Numbered from the stretch's first letter, positions 46,101-61,000 are shown. The stretch: DNA of 64,000 nucleotides from Aquila chrysaetos chrysaetos (GCF_900496995.4 NC_044019.1:5305501-5369500), one strand, 5' to 3'. Program-made: numbers and translations. Notes: generated by a model not told the origin, from the sequence alone.

Positions 46101-49100
46101 TCTTGAATTTGCAGGGCTGAGCATCCCAGCCTGAGCTTTTTCCTGCTGATTCACCCTGGAGACAGCAGCGGGCTTCCCCTCCGGCAGCGGCCGGGTTCAG
46201 GGGGCACATCTGCTCCCCTGCCAGGCCCACAATGGATCTTCCCGCTTCATTAGGTCTTAATTAGGCAAATGCAGGGGGACCGTGTGCGAGGCCATTGCCA
46301 GGGGACACGGATCATGCGTGGAGCCGGGTACCAGGGATGCCGGCTCCCATCCCGCCAGCCTCAGGGGTGTTGACGGGGTTTTTCCAGCTGGGTGCTGAAT
46401 GCGGGATGAATTCAGCCTCTCATATTGTTCTCCCGGAGGACGTGTGTGCAGCGATAACTGCCTCACCCCTCCGGCGTATCCCAACTGGCAGAAAAGCCAA
46501 GGATTAGTGAAGCGTTGGAAGGGATGCTTCACCGCTGGGCACAGCCGTGATGGCATGGTAAAGCCGCCCTGTAGACACAAAGGAGACTCTTCTTCCAGGG
46601 CAGCTGGTTTAGTACCTAAAGCCTGGGCAGGACTGTAGTCTGGAAAACAAACCCAGACCCTGGGAAGATGATTAATCACGTAACAATTAGGTGTAAAATG
46701 AAAGGCAGTTGCTGCCGCGTGGCAATAGCTGCAGTGGAAGGTGCCTGGGAAGGAATTTGCGGCGTTGCACAAGACCCCGCTGCCTTTGCTAGGTACAGGC
46801 ACTGCCGGGAGGGCAGCGCGGTGCCAGCTGGCTCCAGCACCGAGCAGGCAGCGTGGCTTCCCCGACAATGGCAGACCAGCGCTTTACATAATCTGGGACT
46901 TGCAAAACAAGCTTGAAGGTCTGGAAAATCCTCCTGCTATTGTTGGTGCTCAAAGTTCACTGAATTTCCTGGTTTGATCTGCGGGTCTGGTTTTTGTTTT
47001 GGGACTGCAGTGGGGAAAAATGCACTTTGCACACAGAAAAGAAAAGGGTGTTTGTGGCGTTTAATCCACGCCTGCTCCTTAGATGAAACTATTTTTGTGG
47101 TTCACAAGAGGTTTTGAGCAGCTGCTTGCAGCTTTATAGGGCTGCAGAGGACTCTTCGTCTATCCAATTAGCATGGTTTGTCTCTAGTCCCCTCCTGATG
47201 CCCCCCGAGAAAATCCTGAAATATCAGACATGCAGGCACGGGGTGCTGTGGGCAGTGCACACACAGGCACCATCTGGGCTCCCGGCCCGAGTGTCTGCTC
47301 AGGGGCACAAAACGCCGGGTCAAAATGGCTTTGTGTTGTCTGAGCCTCATGTGAGTCGGACCCTGCTGCTCTGGGAAGGCTCTAAAGCCGCCTCGCGCTC
47401 GCACATTTTAGGAGGAGAGGCTGGAAGGGAACTCGGGTCATGTTATTTTGCTGTGCCTCTTAGCTAGAGCCGTCTGCTGCTGCTTCCTGCAGCTTGGTGA
47501 CTTGGAGGCAGCTGGGAAAACGCACCCGGGAGGATGCTGAGGCTGTCGGGAACCTCCCCAGCCCCACACCGGGCCTGCGGACGGCTGCGGGCTCAACGGC
47601 AGCGTGTTGCCTGGCCCCGGGAAGTGTTTTGGGGTGTAGGCCCTGCCCTCGCTCCTCCATTTGCTCATCCCAAAGCCTTCTGCCAACACAAATAAAGCCA
47701 CTGATGTCCTGTGCGCTATTCAATTAAATGAACGAATCCTGTTAAAATGTTCTCCGCTCCTCTTCGTAAATAAGTGACTAAGAAACCTGCCTTTTCCTGC
47801 CGTTCCTGGGAAAGCCAGGTTTCGTAGCAAGGAATGAGGTTAAGTTCTTGCTGGTCCACTTAATATGAGGCAAGTTTTGGCACCCTGGTAAGCGGCAAAA
47901 GAGGAGGAGGAACCCTGGCCTGACGGCACAAATACATCCTCTTATTAGAGGCGGCTTCTAGCTCCTTTCATGTAGGTAATTACATCTGGCCACGGTTGAC
48001 CTGATCTGGATTTGAGCAAGGGGGTGTGAGGCTTGACGTGTGCTGGGAGTCTTCGGAGTGACCAAGCTGTGACTGCAGCAGCGTTAAAGCAATCTTGTAG
48101 GTGTTGCAAACGTGCCAGTGCATCGCAGCGATGGGGTGGGAGACGCGGGGAAACTCTGGACTTGTTTACAGCCTGGAGAACCTGGTGTTGGTGCTGAGCT
48201 CTGCTCGGCACGGGTGGGAGCTGGGGTGGACCGATGCCTTGAAGCATCATCGTAGCCAGGGCGTTAACGCAGCTGATGCATTACAGCATTTATCATGCTA
48301 TATGTGACCTCTGTGAGATGATCCCTGCTTGGTAGCTGTCCCCCGATTGCAGTGGTGGTTTAGCCCTTTAAGGGCTTGTATTTCTATATCTGCTTTCCAA
48401 AAACCCTTGGAGATGGGGTAAGCTGTTTGTGGGCACCTCAAAACTTGAGGGGAGCTCTTTCTCTACATTGAGGGTCCGTATCAGACAGAACAGCACCGAG
48501 TAACCTCAGACAGAACAGCACCGAGTGACCTCCCTGCATCTGCGTGAACTCAAATGCTGAGCATGGGAGCAATGGAGGGCAGACGCTGGCCCAGCCCTGA
48601 GCCATGTTGGGCTGTAACGTGACTTTCTCTCTCTGTGTTGATGTTGTACTGGAGGTGCCTGCGTCTGATGTGGAGGTGAACCTCTCCCGTATGGTTGGGA
48701 TTGGCCTTGGCCAATCTGCGGCTGTGAGGAGCCTTGCCGCGGGCTGGCAGATGGGGTCAGTGCTGCTTGGGGATTTCCTCAGATGCAAAGTGGAGGCTTT
48801 TAATAGCAAACGCAGTCATCTGTATCATTGCATAGCGTGAAACCTGTTCCTTAAAAATACCAACTGGCAGCTGGGATGTGGCTGAGCAAGAAGTCCACTC
48901 CTTTCAGAAATTTTTCCCTGGTTTTGAGTAAAAATGAAATAAGGTTTAAACCTATCACTGGTGATGCTAACGTGCTCATGGTTTTGGGGTGCAGTTCCTC
49001 CCTGCGAGGCAGCCTGGAGAAAGCCCTGCCTTCCTTGGGAAGGTCTCTTGGCCCCGTGTGACGGTCGGATCCTTCCCGGTGTGCTGTGCTGACAGATCCT

Positions 49101-52000
49101 GTGCCTCAGCTGGGTGCCAAGACTTCAGCCTTCTAGGAAAGGCAGCGGGGGCCGGTGTGGGTTTCCCTCGCTGCCTGCTGCCAGCCCGTGGGTGCCCGGT
49201 GCCTTGCGAGCAGCGGTTGGAGGTGTTGGGGCAGTGTCCGGAGTTGCAGATGGCTCACGTCGGGGTTGCAGTGGTGCTTGATCCATCTAAGCTGCCTTTC
49301 GGTGGAAATACGCAAGATAGCTGAGCACAGAATTGATCTGTGCTGCTGGCCAGGCTTTTTCCTGGTGCCGCTGTTTTTTTCTTCTACTGCTGTAGCAGGA
49401 GGCAACTGTGGTTACGGCAGCTGCCTGGCTCTGGCAGTTTGCATCTTGCCTCCTCTACAAACTGCCTTCAAATTTCTCAGCTTTCTGGCTCCTTGTTCTG
49501 GTCGATACGAGGCTGTTATCGGAGCTCAGCAAACCGTGATGATCACATCCAAGTGCTGTACCTCAAACCACCTTGCAGCGCTGGGCTGGATGAAGAAGCT
49601 CATTTGCACGGGGCGGTTAATTCTCTGTATGTTTTAATCTCCGTGACCATCTGTGTTCTTGCCTGGGCTGGGGAGATGGGAGCTCTTGGGATTTATTCCA
49701 GGAGGTGAACATGGAGAGGACTGTTTATTCTGTGTCTGCTGAAAACTGCCCCGGGTCAAAGCAGGACAGCCTCATTAGCTCTGGGAACAGTTGTTCCCGC
49801 ATCCTCAGGCAAGGAGGCCTGAACAACGTGTCAGCTCTATCCTGGAGGCATGTCCTGAAAACCTGCAGGGAGGGGGGAGGGCAAAAGAAAATGGAGACCT
49901 TTCTGAATGCTTTCCAGCATACAAACCCAAACGTAGAGGATCTGTAATGGGTTTGGCTGGCATCTTGGAGGGCTGAGGTCCCTCTAAGGAAAGCTGCGTT
50001 TGTCTGAGGAGAGGTAGTGTGCTAAAGCATCTCCTGGCCACCCTAAAAGCCCTGCCCCAGGTTGTGGCAGCTGCACTGGTATAAGCCTGCCCTGCCAGCA
50101 GCTACTGCAGTCTCTGCCCTGGTGAACGCCACGGCTGGAGCTCGGATTTGAGCTTCAGAAGCTGCTGCTGAGACTGGGGTACTCGCATACAGCATGAAAG
50201 TCAGGGGACCAGTACCTATCGGTGGGCTGCAGTAGCATCTCCAGAGACACCTGTGCAGGCTGCTGCTGACAGAAGCTTTTTTGCAAGCAACACCTGAAGT
50301 CTTCCTTGGTTTGGATTCTCACATTTGTGAGCCTGAGGCTCTGCAGCTCATCGCAGAGCCCTAACCAGGATCCCGCTGACCGCAGGCTCTGCACATGGTA
50401 CAGGCAAAGGCAGCACTTGCTGTGGGCTCTGTCGAGGAACGCCTGTCCCGTGGGGCAGCACGGCCCCAGCGAGGCTGCTGCTGACATCCGAACCCAGAGG
50501 GAATGATCCCTGCCCTATAATTAAGATCTCTTCTGCTCCTGTTCACCATACTAATGAGTACTCTCGTGGGTGTGCTCCTTGCAGCTGCTCTGGATCCTCT
50601 GCATGGCTCAGAAGGTGGAGGTGGCTTTGCAAGAGAGCCACCTGCAAAGGGCAACCCCAAATCTCCATCCCCGTCTCACTGGGCTGAAGCTTGTGGACTG
50701 GGAACCTTTGACTGTAAAGGTTTTTTCCTGACTGCACCTTACTGGACTGCAACCTGCATGCAGTAAATTTGTCTGCCAATGTACACCCCACTTGCTCAAG
50801 TGAGGAAAACCCATCCTGCTGTTTATGGTAGCAGGGCCGGGCGAGATGGAGATGTTTTCCCAGCCTTCGGTTGAAGGACCGAGGCTGCCTCTTGAAACGA
50901 GAGCTCTCACCTGCTTGCCAGGCTCTTGACATCAGTGGATAATAACACTTAAAAACAACCAGCGCTCCAGCTAAATCCTCTCCTGGTTCAGCAGTTCGGG
51001 GTTTCAGTCTCAATGGAGACTGTCAGCATCCCGGTGCTTGTGCCTGTCTCTCCGGTGCGGCAGGATGGCTGTAGAGGAGGTGCATAGTCCTGTGCCTGGT
51101 GCAGCGCGGCACCGTGCTAGACTTTCCCTGCGTGCTATGAGCACTTGTCTGTCAAGCAAGTCCCTGGACCCTTGGTGGACCGAGGATCTGGCTGGATTTC
51201 GGCACCCTGCTCGGGCCCTGGCGTGTGCCCGCCGGAGCACGGAGCCGGCCTTGCTGCGGCTGAGAGCACCGTTGCTCTCTTGAATCTCTTCATTTAGTTA
51301 ATGATCCTTTTGTTGAGAGGATTAGGGTTTAGAGGCCTCTGGCAGAGTGTTAATTAAATTAAATCTATGGGTGTTTTGTTGAGTTTTTAAAGCCCACTAG
51401 AGGGCTCAGTTGGAGCCCTGTGGATTGGGGCCGGAGGCGCTGGGCTGTGTCCATCCCTTGCAGAAGTTTGCACAAGAAGTTATGTAAGGCTGGAGGAGCC
51501 GGACGGACACAGAATCGGACGGGGCCACTCTGCAGTCTCCACACCGCGCTCGCTGCTTCTCCAGCCCAGCTCTGCCCAGGGCTCAGCAGTGCCCGACCCG
51601 TGCCGTGCTGCCCTGGGCACCGGTCGGGGCTCTGGAGGCCGTACTCGCTGGAGCTTGGCAGGCACGGGACGCCTGCGTCACCACTTGCTGTATTATCAGC
51701 GTTAAGTAATGTTGGGCTAATGTTTTGGTTTTTTTTTAATTTTTTTTTCCTTCCCCACTTGGTGTTTACATTTCTAAGAAGTGGCTCAACGTGAATGTCC
51801 GGTTCCACCTTCAGTTCTGGGAAGAGTCAGACACCAAAGTTCGCTTACGTGAACTCTGCTTGCAGTGCTCATGTAAAATACAAGTGTGAGGATTTGGCTT
51901 TGTGGCTCGAGGGATTTTTCTGGCAGGTGCATGGGGTTTTTCATGTTTAGCTAGAACTGTCTATTAACCAGTGTCTCTTCTCCTTTCTCTTCTATACACT
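43160..52000. other. Noncoding-looking, GC-rich to moderate DNA
   Basis: If exon A is real, this is intron. CpG content falls gradually from 43.3 to about 46 kb. Many open frames of 60-200 codons occur on both strands, but none has a recognisable domain or a matching pair of splice sites. A 25-bp tandem duplication lies at 48,481-48,530. In particular, I saw no two-pore potassium channel (KCNK15), RIMS-type C2 domain or 14-3-3 sequence. Confidence 0.5.
48481..48530. repeat. 25-bp tandem duplication
   Basis: Two adjacent copies of a 25-bp unit beginning 'tcagacagaacagcaccgag' at 48,481 and 48,506 differ by a single base (taacc against tgacc). The near identity suggests a recent slippage or duplication event. 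There is no coding context. Confidence 0.95.
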
Positions 52001-55000
52001 GCCCCGTGATGGATTTTGGTGCCTTGCCTGCGTGGTTTGCCCGGCTGTCTCATCTCTGGGTAAGTAACTGCTTCATTAGATCAGCGAGAGGAAATAGCCG
52101 AAACGAATCACTTGGACTTAAATAATGAACTGACCTGTTTATTGTGTCTTACACTCTGGAGCATTGATTGTTATCAAACAGGAGAATTTATCTTGTGTGT
52201 GTGTGACGATTTTGGTTATTGAAAAGCGCTTAATATAGCAATTTCCAGGCCAAATTTATAACATGAAAAAGCCCCCAGCAGTAGTTTTCCTGCCAGCCTG
52301 GGCTGCGGAGTGCTGACCTGGTGATAAAAGCACACCAAGTGTCAGCAAGTGAGCAAATGGAAGTGAAAATGTTTTTGGTAGTGGAAAGCAATACTCCCTG
52401 TTTCTCCCCAGATGCCCCCTGACAGCTGTTGATGGTAAATCAGTGCCATGGTTGTGTAAGGGACTCTCTGAAGGCCGGAGTGCAGTGCTGGGCTGGCTTG
52501 CCCTTTGCAAACCTGCAGATGTGTGGGGCTTTGCAGGGCACGGAGAGGAGCCTGAGGCCCTTCTGGCAGGAGAGGAGGGGAAATGCGTGTCAAGCTTGGA
52601 GAAGTGTGGCAGGCACTGATGTTTCTAGCTTCTGTTCAGAGAGATCCTGCTTTGTGTAGGGGGAAAATTGTCCTGGTGGGGTGGATTCTCATGGTTTCCC
52701 AGCGGAGGTTTGGTGCCTGCCCCCAAGGCTGGCTGCAAGGTGCTGTTTGTGTATTAAGGCCTCTCAAAATAAGGGGTGTGTGCTCACAGTGGAGGAAAGG
52801 AAGGGGTCTCTGCTTGGTAAAACTGGTTCTCTGGATGCAGTGGTGCTTTTGTGTTGAGGTTGCTATCTCTGGAAACTTCAGAAGTTTTTAATTTACTTTT
52901 TTTTAAAAAAATTTAAAGTATCTTCCTGCTAAGCTTTCCCATTTCCTGTCCATCACCCCCCCTTCCCCAGTAATATCCTCTTCTCTCCCAGTAACGGAAA
53001 AGACTGAGTATTTAGAGTGTGTTCAATGTACTGCCAGTCACTGATGAAAGACTTGAAGGGAAAGCAGAGGAAGGTTCTGGGAACAGATTGCTTTATTCTT
53101 AAACTCAGCATTATTATACAATGCCTCACAGTGGAGGGCAGGAGAGATGAATCAAATCCAAGCATAAACCTGTTGTTCTTACGCAGAAGTAAGTGAAGCA
53201 CTATATTTGGAAGCTGAGCAGCTGTCTCCTGTTCTGAATGAGCTGTTCTTTGCTACCAAATCTCTAAAAGAAGGATCATTAATTACCTAGAGAACCTGCC
53301 TTGATCAGAGGTGCTGAGCTTCCATTCCCACCAAACACCCAGCAGTCATTTGAATGCAGAATAAAGCTCCTCCACACAGAAGGTGTAGCTGCGAGAAATG
53401 CAGGCTGGCAGCGTGCTGGCTGGGAGCTCGTATTTGGAGCAAAATGCAAGTGCTTACTCGCGTGACTGTTGGAGTGGGTTAGCAAGAGGTGTGTGCACCA
53501 GCTATAAACTGTCCAAGGCTGGCCAGGATGTCCCAGACCAGCTGAGCAACAGCAGGATCTTGGTCCTTTGTGCTTGAGCAGACCTTCAGGACAGTCGCCC
53601 CTCTGGTTATCGCTGCGTGACAAGTCTCTGGTCAGGGGTGAATTTCTTCCTTGGGGAAAGCTGGTACCCCAAACAACCCCTGGTTTGCTCTCCCCAGAGC
53701 AGTCTCACTGTGACTTTTGTTTGCACGAGTGGTCTATTGTCTTTCACGTACTGCACAGAGGGTAGAGAATTGCATTTCAATGGTCCTGCTTATTATAGGC
53801 TTTTGGGGTTTTGACCCTGATACGAGATGAAATTTGCTGCTTGCTGAATAGTTGGTATTATTCTTGGTCAGCAAACAAGAAAGCTAAGTGGTACCTTGTT
53901 AGCGATGGCAAAGATAAAGGTTGTGTGGTATAGTTTCACTGGATCAGGGACAGCCCTGACCTTCACCCATCAGAGAAAACAGCAGGGTCAGGTTGCCTTT
54001 CCATCTTTAAGCGTGGCTTATCTCTTAGGTAAACATAAAATGCACAGGAGCTGTAGTAAGTGAATCTCCTCTCCTGGCTTGATAAGACGGTTGGGGCATC
54101 AGTCCTAAAAGTAACACACCAGCAGCTTCCATGGAGGGACGTGCTGTGAGAAGCTGGAGGGCAGAAACCATGAAGAAAAATGCTGAAGATGCAAGTGGAG
54201 CCTGTGACGTTTGAGGTTGTGCTCTTGACCTTCAGCTAAGATTCACATATGTTGCCATTATTTGAAGCCTGTCAAGAAATCCGAGGTGAGGTCATGCGTG
54301 CTGGCTGAAAAAATGTTCAGAGCTATGTTTGTGGCAAAGGAGCTGGTAGGCACAGTGTGTCTGTTAAAGGGCTGCTGCTGGGCCGTGTCTTTCCATACTT
54401 TGGCATCGGTGATGCTGGGAGCCACGTGTTGGCGTAGTTGATCTTAGTTTACCTGTATGTGAAATTGTTTCTTTCTGTCCCTTAATTCATGGGTCACCTA
54501 GAGAAGGGCATTGCTTCATGAAGCTGTTGAACAGCAGTTGTGTTGTGAACTCGGGTCTCCCCTTAATTCTTATTCACGTACAGCTCAAAGAGGATGAACA
54601 AATAAGGTCTCCTTTTCCACCTTTCAATGAGATTTTCTGCTTTGAACCTCTCCTGGAAATGTGGTAGCAGCGTATCTCTTTCGCTTGTCCCACCCCTTCA
54701 GAAGAGACCATCAGAATCCGATGGGGTGTCAAGTTCTAGGGCTGGCTTAGCTTAGTGGTTTCACTTTAGCGCTTTGTAAGGCAGTGAAATAGTTCTCATT
54801 GTGGTGTTTAAAATAGCAGTGCTGCCTTCTGAATTACCATCTAATTAAATGAAAGCAAAAACTCAAAAGCAAGTGAGCTTTCTGCATCTCTTGTTGCATA
54901 AGAAAAGCTGTTTTAGTTGACCTAAAAACCAACATTGAAAAACAGGCTAAACAGAGATGCTTTCCTCCTAGCTCTGTCGGCAGTTTGTAGCAGTTGCTAC

Positions 55001-58000
55001 TGTTCTTGGAGAGCCATTCATGCAGTGGCAGCTGCAAGCCCTCTTCAAAACAGTTACTCCTTTGAGACTTGCTTCCCTTGTGCTTGATGGTTGGAGGAAC
55101 CCTGCTGTGGAGACAAATAATTAGAAATAAAAGATGGCAGCTTAATGATTATTAGCTTCTTTCTGATGCAGTCTGCAGTGAATGCAGGGGTAAGATCTGG
55201 CTAGTGTGCATCTCAAAGCTGTTGCTGCATCTCTTGCTCAAAAGATTTACTGTGCACACCATGTTAACTTCCAGCCTCTGTGGACCTGCAGAATGCGCTG
55301 AACTATTATTATTTATTTCAGTAAGAAACCTTTTTCAGGGAGGATGACTCTTGGCAATTAACTGTGACAATGGCAACAGTTCAGATGAAACATGCTTCCT
55401 GCTTTCTCCTCCCTGTCTCTCCATCCATACTCACAGCTTTCCTCTACAACTTCTGATTTCCTCCCCTCTCCCCTCCCCCAGTACTTGGATTCTGCCTATA
55501 AATCTGAACCGCTTCGGGTTTTCTTTATAAAATGAGCACGGAAAGATACGACCTTAATTGAAGCCTCAAAATGCCTTATTTTGTAAAGCTCCAGAAAAAC
55601 TGGCAGCAATGTGATGCTATCCTCTGGGATTTTGTCCTATTGATAGTAATCTTTTTGAAGCTGGTATCCATGACTGCCAGTTTCAAAGGTTAATATACTG
55701 CATTTCAACCAAGCTGAGAAGTCTTTTTTAAAATTTGTGATATGGAAATGTGCACCAATTAATCATTGCACACCTGCAGAAATGCCCCTCTCAGCAGCCT
55801 TTGGCTGTGATGTATTAGGTTGTGGGATCATCTGTAGAAAGGACTCGGGGTGATGAGTCTGATCCAGTTAGTAGCTTAAGACAAACCCTGCAAGGTCCAA
55901 GGAGATAGCAGGTAGGAGAAACAGCACTGAACGAGGTGGTGCAGAGCTTCAACTCTTAATTCTGGAAGAAATTAGGTAGCCTGTGCTCTGTTTAGAAGTT
56001 GTATTTGCTCTCCATAGATAAAGTCTCAATTAAATAAATGTTAGGTCTTGCCAGGTGTCCCTCACTGATGTGCAGGTCTAGCCTGCAATAACGAACGGCT
56101 GTCAGTTGTCTAGTGCTGGGGTCACAGCTTGGGTGAATTTGCTGCCCAGCCTTTGGATTACAAGTGATGTGTTAGTACAGACTAGAAGGCTCTCCACCAA
56201 GTACCTAGCTCTAACTTACTGCTGGGTACCTATCGGTCCTAAATAAACACTGATCTTGAAACTTTCCTTCCCTGAACCAAAGAGCTCTTGAGTAGTTTGA
56301 AGCCAAGGGATGCTCTTTGCCTAAATTGAGAGCGTAACAGTATGGAGATAAATCTGTGCTTGAGCAGCCCCTTGTGAAAGCTTCACCTAACCGGTGCCTT
56401 TCTGGGGAGAAGCTGCAGTTCAAAAAACACCTGCCTGGTGTTATTTAAATAGACCAGAGCTTCTTCTCGCTGCAGTTTGACTTCTCATCCATGCAAGGAG
56501 TAAACCTGCCAGTGACATCCTTTGTTTGGGGTATGGCTCTTCTGCTTCCCTGCCTTAGCACTGGTCCCTAGGTGGCACTAACTGTTATTTTTGGGTTTAT
56601 TTCAACAAAGGCTGCATAGCTGAGCTTGTCCCCCGCTGAAGTGACAGCTGCGTCTCTGGCCAAGCTGGCTGTTTGTATTTGGTTTAGGAGGCTGGCGCAA
56701 GGGCTTGAACTTCCTCCTGCTGCCCAAACAGAAGAGGTTTCCAGCAGCATCTCCTGGAATTTATTAACAAGGGGCAGGGAGTCGAGCGCTCTCTGTGAGC
56801 ATGCTCCTCTGTTTTTAGTTATGTCTTCTTTTCACTAAGACTGCTAGGGAATGAAAAACTGGTAAATGCTTGAAATAAGGGAGAGCTTGCGACTTGATGG
56901 AGGTCAGCATGCTGTTGGGCCGGCTGTCTCTCTTGCGACTGCTCTTTCCATGGTTCAGTCCATTTCTCAGGCTGTTTCTGGAGCTCAGGCTCATGCCACA
57001 CTGATTCTGCCTTTTCCTGAGCCTGCACTACTTGTATTCACAGCATCGCCTGTGATCTATTCTCCAGGTTTTCTTAAGCACTTTCTAGATCCTTTAAGTG
57101 CAGCCACTCATGTGTTTAATACTTCCTACCCATACTTAAGGGGAAGAGTATTTCTCTCTCAACGTAGAAACATTCACTGTATGAAAACTGGATCCTGCAA
57201 GCTGAAGCTGACGTCCTCTAATCTTTAAACGGTGCATCCTGGCAGAAATGTGCTTTACGCATCATCTCTAAGCCTTGGAACAAAGCTGGCTTTCCAGGGA
57301 GCTGTTCTTCCCTGTACTGGCACACAGCCTGGAGAGAGCTGATGCTCCTCTTCCTCTATTTTATTCCTCTTTCTTCTTGGAACTAGTCTGCTGTGCTGCA
57401 AGGCACCGCCTCGACTGAACATCAACTTCATGCAAACCAATGAAACCCATGATGGGAGCTTTTTGCATAAATTAACCAGATTCTGGGTGGGATGAAATTC
57501 CTAGGTGTACAGGCTTAGTTGCCCAGCTGTCCCTTCTGCCTTCCCCATCTCCCTAAAAGGCATCTGCATAAGCCAGCCTTGTACTAAAAAGATGTAGTGG
57601 CTGGAAAACTGGATTCTTCTGCCCACAAGAAAGAACGTGCGGTTTTAGTTTGGCAACAATGGCCTTCAAAGGGTGCAACTCCTGCTGTTAAAACAACCAA
57701 CAAAGGAAAACTCTCCAGTAGGAAACCACACAGAAAAGGATAGGAGAAGCAGCTTGGATTTAGCAAAACTGGAGGCTAACTGCCATGATGCCAAGTGGGG
57801 TTACAATAGCAAAATCGCTTAGTCTCTTTAACTATGGAGGGTGCTGCTTGGCCCTTTAATAACTGGCTCAACAATGAATCGATTGTTGGTTTTGGAGAGT
57901 GCTGTGATGGGCTGGACTAGATTTAATCTTTGGTTAAATACTTGATACAGAGCCAGGTGAGTGTGGATATTCCAGGTGCCTTCACCATGCACACACATGT

Positions 58001-61000
58001 TGTAGCAAAGTGGTGCAGCGTGTTCTAGTTCTTTGTGAAAATTTCTTGAGTTTGCAATTCAGTCTGTCAGAGGCTTTTTCTGGCAGTGAATTCTGCTGTG
58101 CCTGCCACTTTGTGTGCTAAATCGAGGGGTGAGCAAGGGAGAAATGCAGCGTTAGCTGAAGCACCCCTTCCTTCTAGGTAAATCATTTACCTGAAATATT
58201 TTTGTTCTAGATCACTGTTTTACAGTAAAACGAATCTTGTGAAGTTGAAGGGAGATTTCCTTTACACCTCATCCTGGCCTTCTGCTCTCAGCCAAATCAG
58301 CACTGCTGATGGTGACAGTAAATCTTGGAAGAGGAGCCAAGAGCAGAAGGCCAGTAGCTGGCAAAACTGAGCCACCTGCTCTCCTCCCACCTTGTTTGCT
58401 CTTGTGAAATGGCTGCTGCTGCTTTGGAGACTCTCACTTGCTAGCAAAGTGTGTGAACGTGGCATGTAAACTGAATATGCCTATTGTATGTACACATACG
58501 TATGTATAATATAGACACAATGAGCTTACTTGGAGCAGTAGTGGATAAATGATTCAGTTGACCAGCTTAATTTCTTTGTTTTCGTAGAACTTGGTGTAAT
58601 CCTGAGTATTTCTCTTTACCTTAAATCCTGCTTGTTTTGGGGGAGGGAGCACCAATACCAGTGTGATGTACGATTCCTTTGTTTAGATTGGGAATTCCTC
58701 ATGTAGAGAAGCTCCTCGGGGTGAGGAGAGCTCTGTGCAGTTTATTCTTGTGCCAGTAATGCTCTAGGCACAGTGTTCACCAGCACTGTTGTAAATTGGG
58801 AGCCCTGCTTTACAACTAATCCTACCAGTAGCGCATCCTGCAGGGGCCTGCAGAGCACTGGATCACCTTACAAAGGATTTTTTTTTTATGAAGAACTTAC
58901 TTGAGCTGGATTTAATCTACTGTCTAGATGCTCTTAAAGATGCTAGAGCGTGTACTTCTGAGCTGCTTGCTAGCTGCATGAACATTGAACAGGCAGAGGG
59001 TAGGGTTTGGCATCGTTCTCTGTTGTGACCCAGTTGATTTGCACTGCCTGAGTCCATCGGGATCTGAGCGCTCACTGAGTGGCCTTTCAGCTTGCAAGGA
59101 ACAGCTTCTGCCTTAGAGACCACAAACACATGCCTAAAATGAATATAATTCCTCTCCTTATTCCTATATCCAGCAGTTGAATACCAAGAAATCCTGACTT
59201 ATTAAAATAATTCTTAGTCTCTAATTGACTCCTATAAAGCGACTTAAACCAGCTATAACTGGGAGAGTTCTTTAAATATTTGCAATCTGGGCTTGGCATG
59301 GGGCAAACTGTTCTTATAGTGAAGAATTTAAGAAATTTCCATTACTTCCTATGGGATTTCAGAGGTCAGTTTGGGGCCGTGTAGGAAGGAAAAGGTTAGA
59401 AGCTAAGCCAGCGATTTACAGCAGAAGTGTGGTGTTGATGGTGGTATTTCCATATGCAGAAGAGTGTTGGGTTTGGTTTGTTTTTTTTTTCTTTTTTCTT
59501 TTTTTCCTCTTTTCTGCTCCCTACAAAAGGATTACTTTGGCTTAGGTTCAAATTGCCCTGCCCCAGAAGAACATTTTCAAGGCACTCTCATGGCACAGAC
59601 CATGTGCCTTGTTTCATGTCTGATGACTATTGCTCTTAAGTTTCTCCTGCCATTTGAACTCTCGGCCGTTTGTTTGGAGTCTGAAGAGGTAACAGCGTCC
59701 TTTGCCCTCGTGCACAGCATGTATGGCAGCTTGCACTAGTGGTCCCTGTGGATAAATGCTTCACCTGGGAAATAACGGCTCAAAATAGAGGAGCTGCTGC
59801 TCACTGTACTCAGATGCTGGCAGATGGAGTTGGGGATCATCTGGTGATCTGAGCATGGTGGATGACGTGCTGTGTGGTGTTAAATCACCGTTTTGATGTG
59901 AAGTTTTCGTTGCCCTGGTCTCTTCGCCATGTAATCTGCAATCTGCCGTCGGTCAGCGTGTGTGCATGTTATGATGAAGCAGTGTGGTTTTGTTTGCTTG
60001 TTTTTCTTAATTGCAAGAAGCTGTTGCCAATCCCTCGCATCCAAAAACTGTGGCTTCTTTGCTTGGTGGTTTTCTCCTTCAGTCCTTTGGACTCGCATTT
60101 CTCTTCTGACACAGTCTGTTTTCAGCCGATCGTGGGTGAGCAGTAGCAAAGGCAGCAGTTATTGTGGTGGGCCAGCACCAAACAGCTGAGCTTCCTCCAT
60201 TCACAGCCTGGGCTATTAAAATGTCTTAATTTAATGCCTTGGGGAGTGAAGTTGGAGCTTCAGGGCATGTTTCAGGGGAACTGCCTGTCCCTGGTGTAGG
60301 AGCAGCAACTTACAGCCGCCAGACCTTTCCCAGCCTGTGTCTTTGAATCGAACGTGCTCATCTGAGTCCAAGGAAACCACCAGATAGTCCAGATTTAAGG
60401 CAAAAATACCTCTCTTCCCTCCCATTAAGGGCTTTTTTGCCAGCAATCTCAACGCCAAGACAAGAGGGGAGCTGCGCCGTTCTGCGTGTTTTGGCAGAGC
60501 CGAGTGTCATAGACATATAGGGGAGAAGGGGTAAATAGCTGTGAGAAGCATGTTAATTTTTCTAGAAAATTGGGTTTGTTTGGCTCCTATTTAGCACAAG
60601 TGTCCCTAGTGTGTGAGTGTTCCTTGCTAGGTTGGTACTAGTGAGGGCTTCGGCATGAGCCCAGCCAGGGCGTGTGTCAGCCCAGGGTATTATCAGCTGA
60701 TGAAGAGGTAGGATGGTTGCTCTTAATGCAAGCAGAATAATGTGCCTGATAGCTTAATTCTCTTTGGGAGGCAAATGGAGATGCCCTGGTGCCCTGTGTC
60801 TTTTGGGGTTGTGTAAATATTTGAGAGGGATTTGGTCCCCCCCCGAGCTGGTCAGGCTGGCGTACTGGCAGCAACCTTGCTGGAGCCCCATGAAGTGCTG
60901 ACAAGAAGCTGGGGAACGTTTTGCTCTGGTGTATGTAGCAGGGAGAGCTGGACAGCTCTAGTTGACAAAAATAACTTCTTGTAATTTGGCTGTAGGTGAG

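Noticed and set aside
46257-46868. 203-codon minus-strand open frame
   Set aside because: No family resemblance, no splice context, and a comparable frame is open in the opposite strand.
52020-52075. Donor-like CTG|GGTAAGTAAC at about 52,059
   Set aside because: No convincing acceptor or open frame precedes it, so an isolated GTAAGT is not evidence of an exon.
57830-57945. CR1-like phrase 'gggctggactagattt'
   Set aside because: Only one short block matches and the flanking CR1 blocks are missing, so the resemblance is too weak to annotate.
58495-58504. Palindrome CATACGTATG
   Set aside because: A 10-bp palindrome in T/A-rich sequence is expected by chance and has no associated feature.
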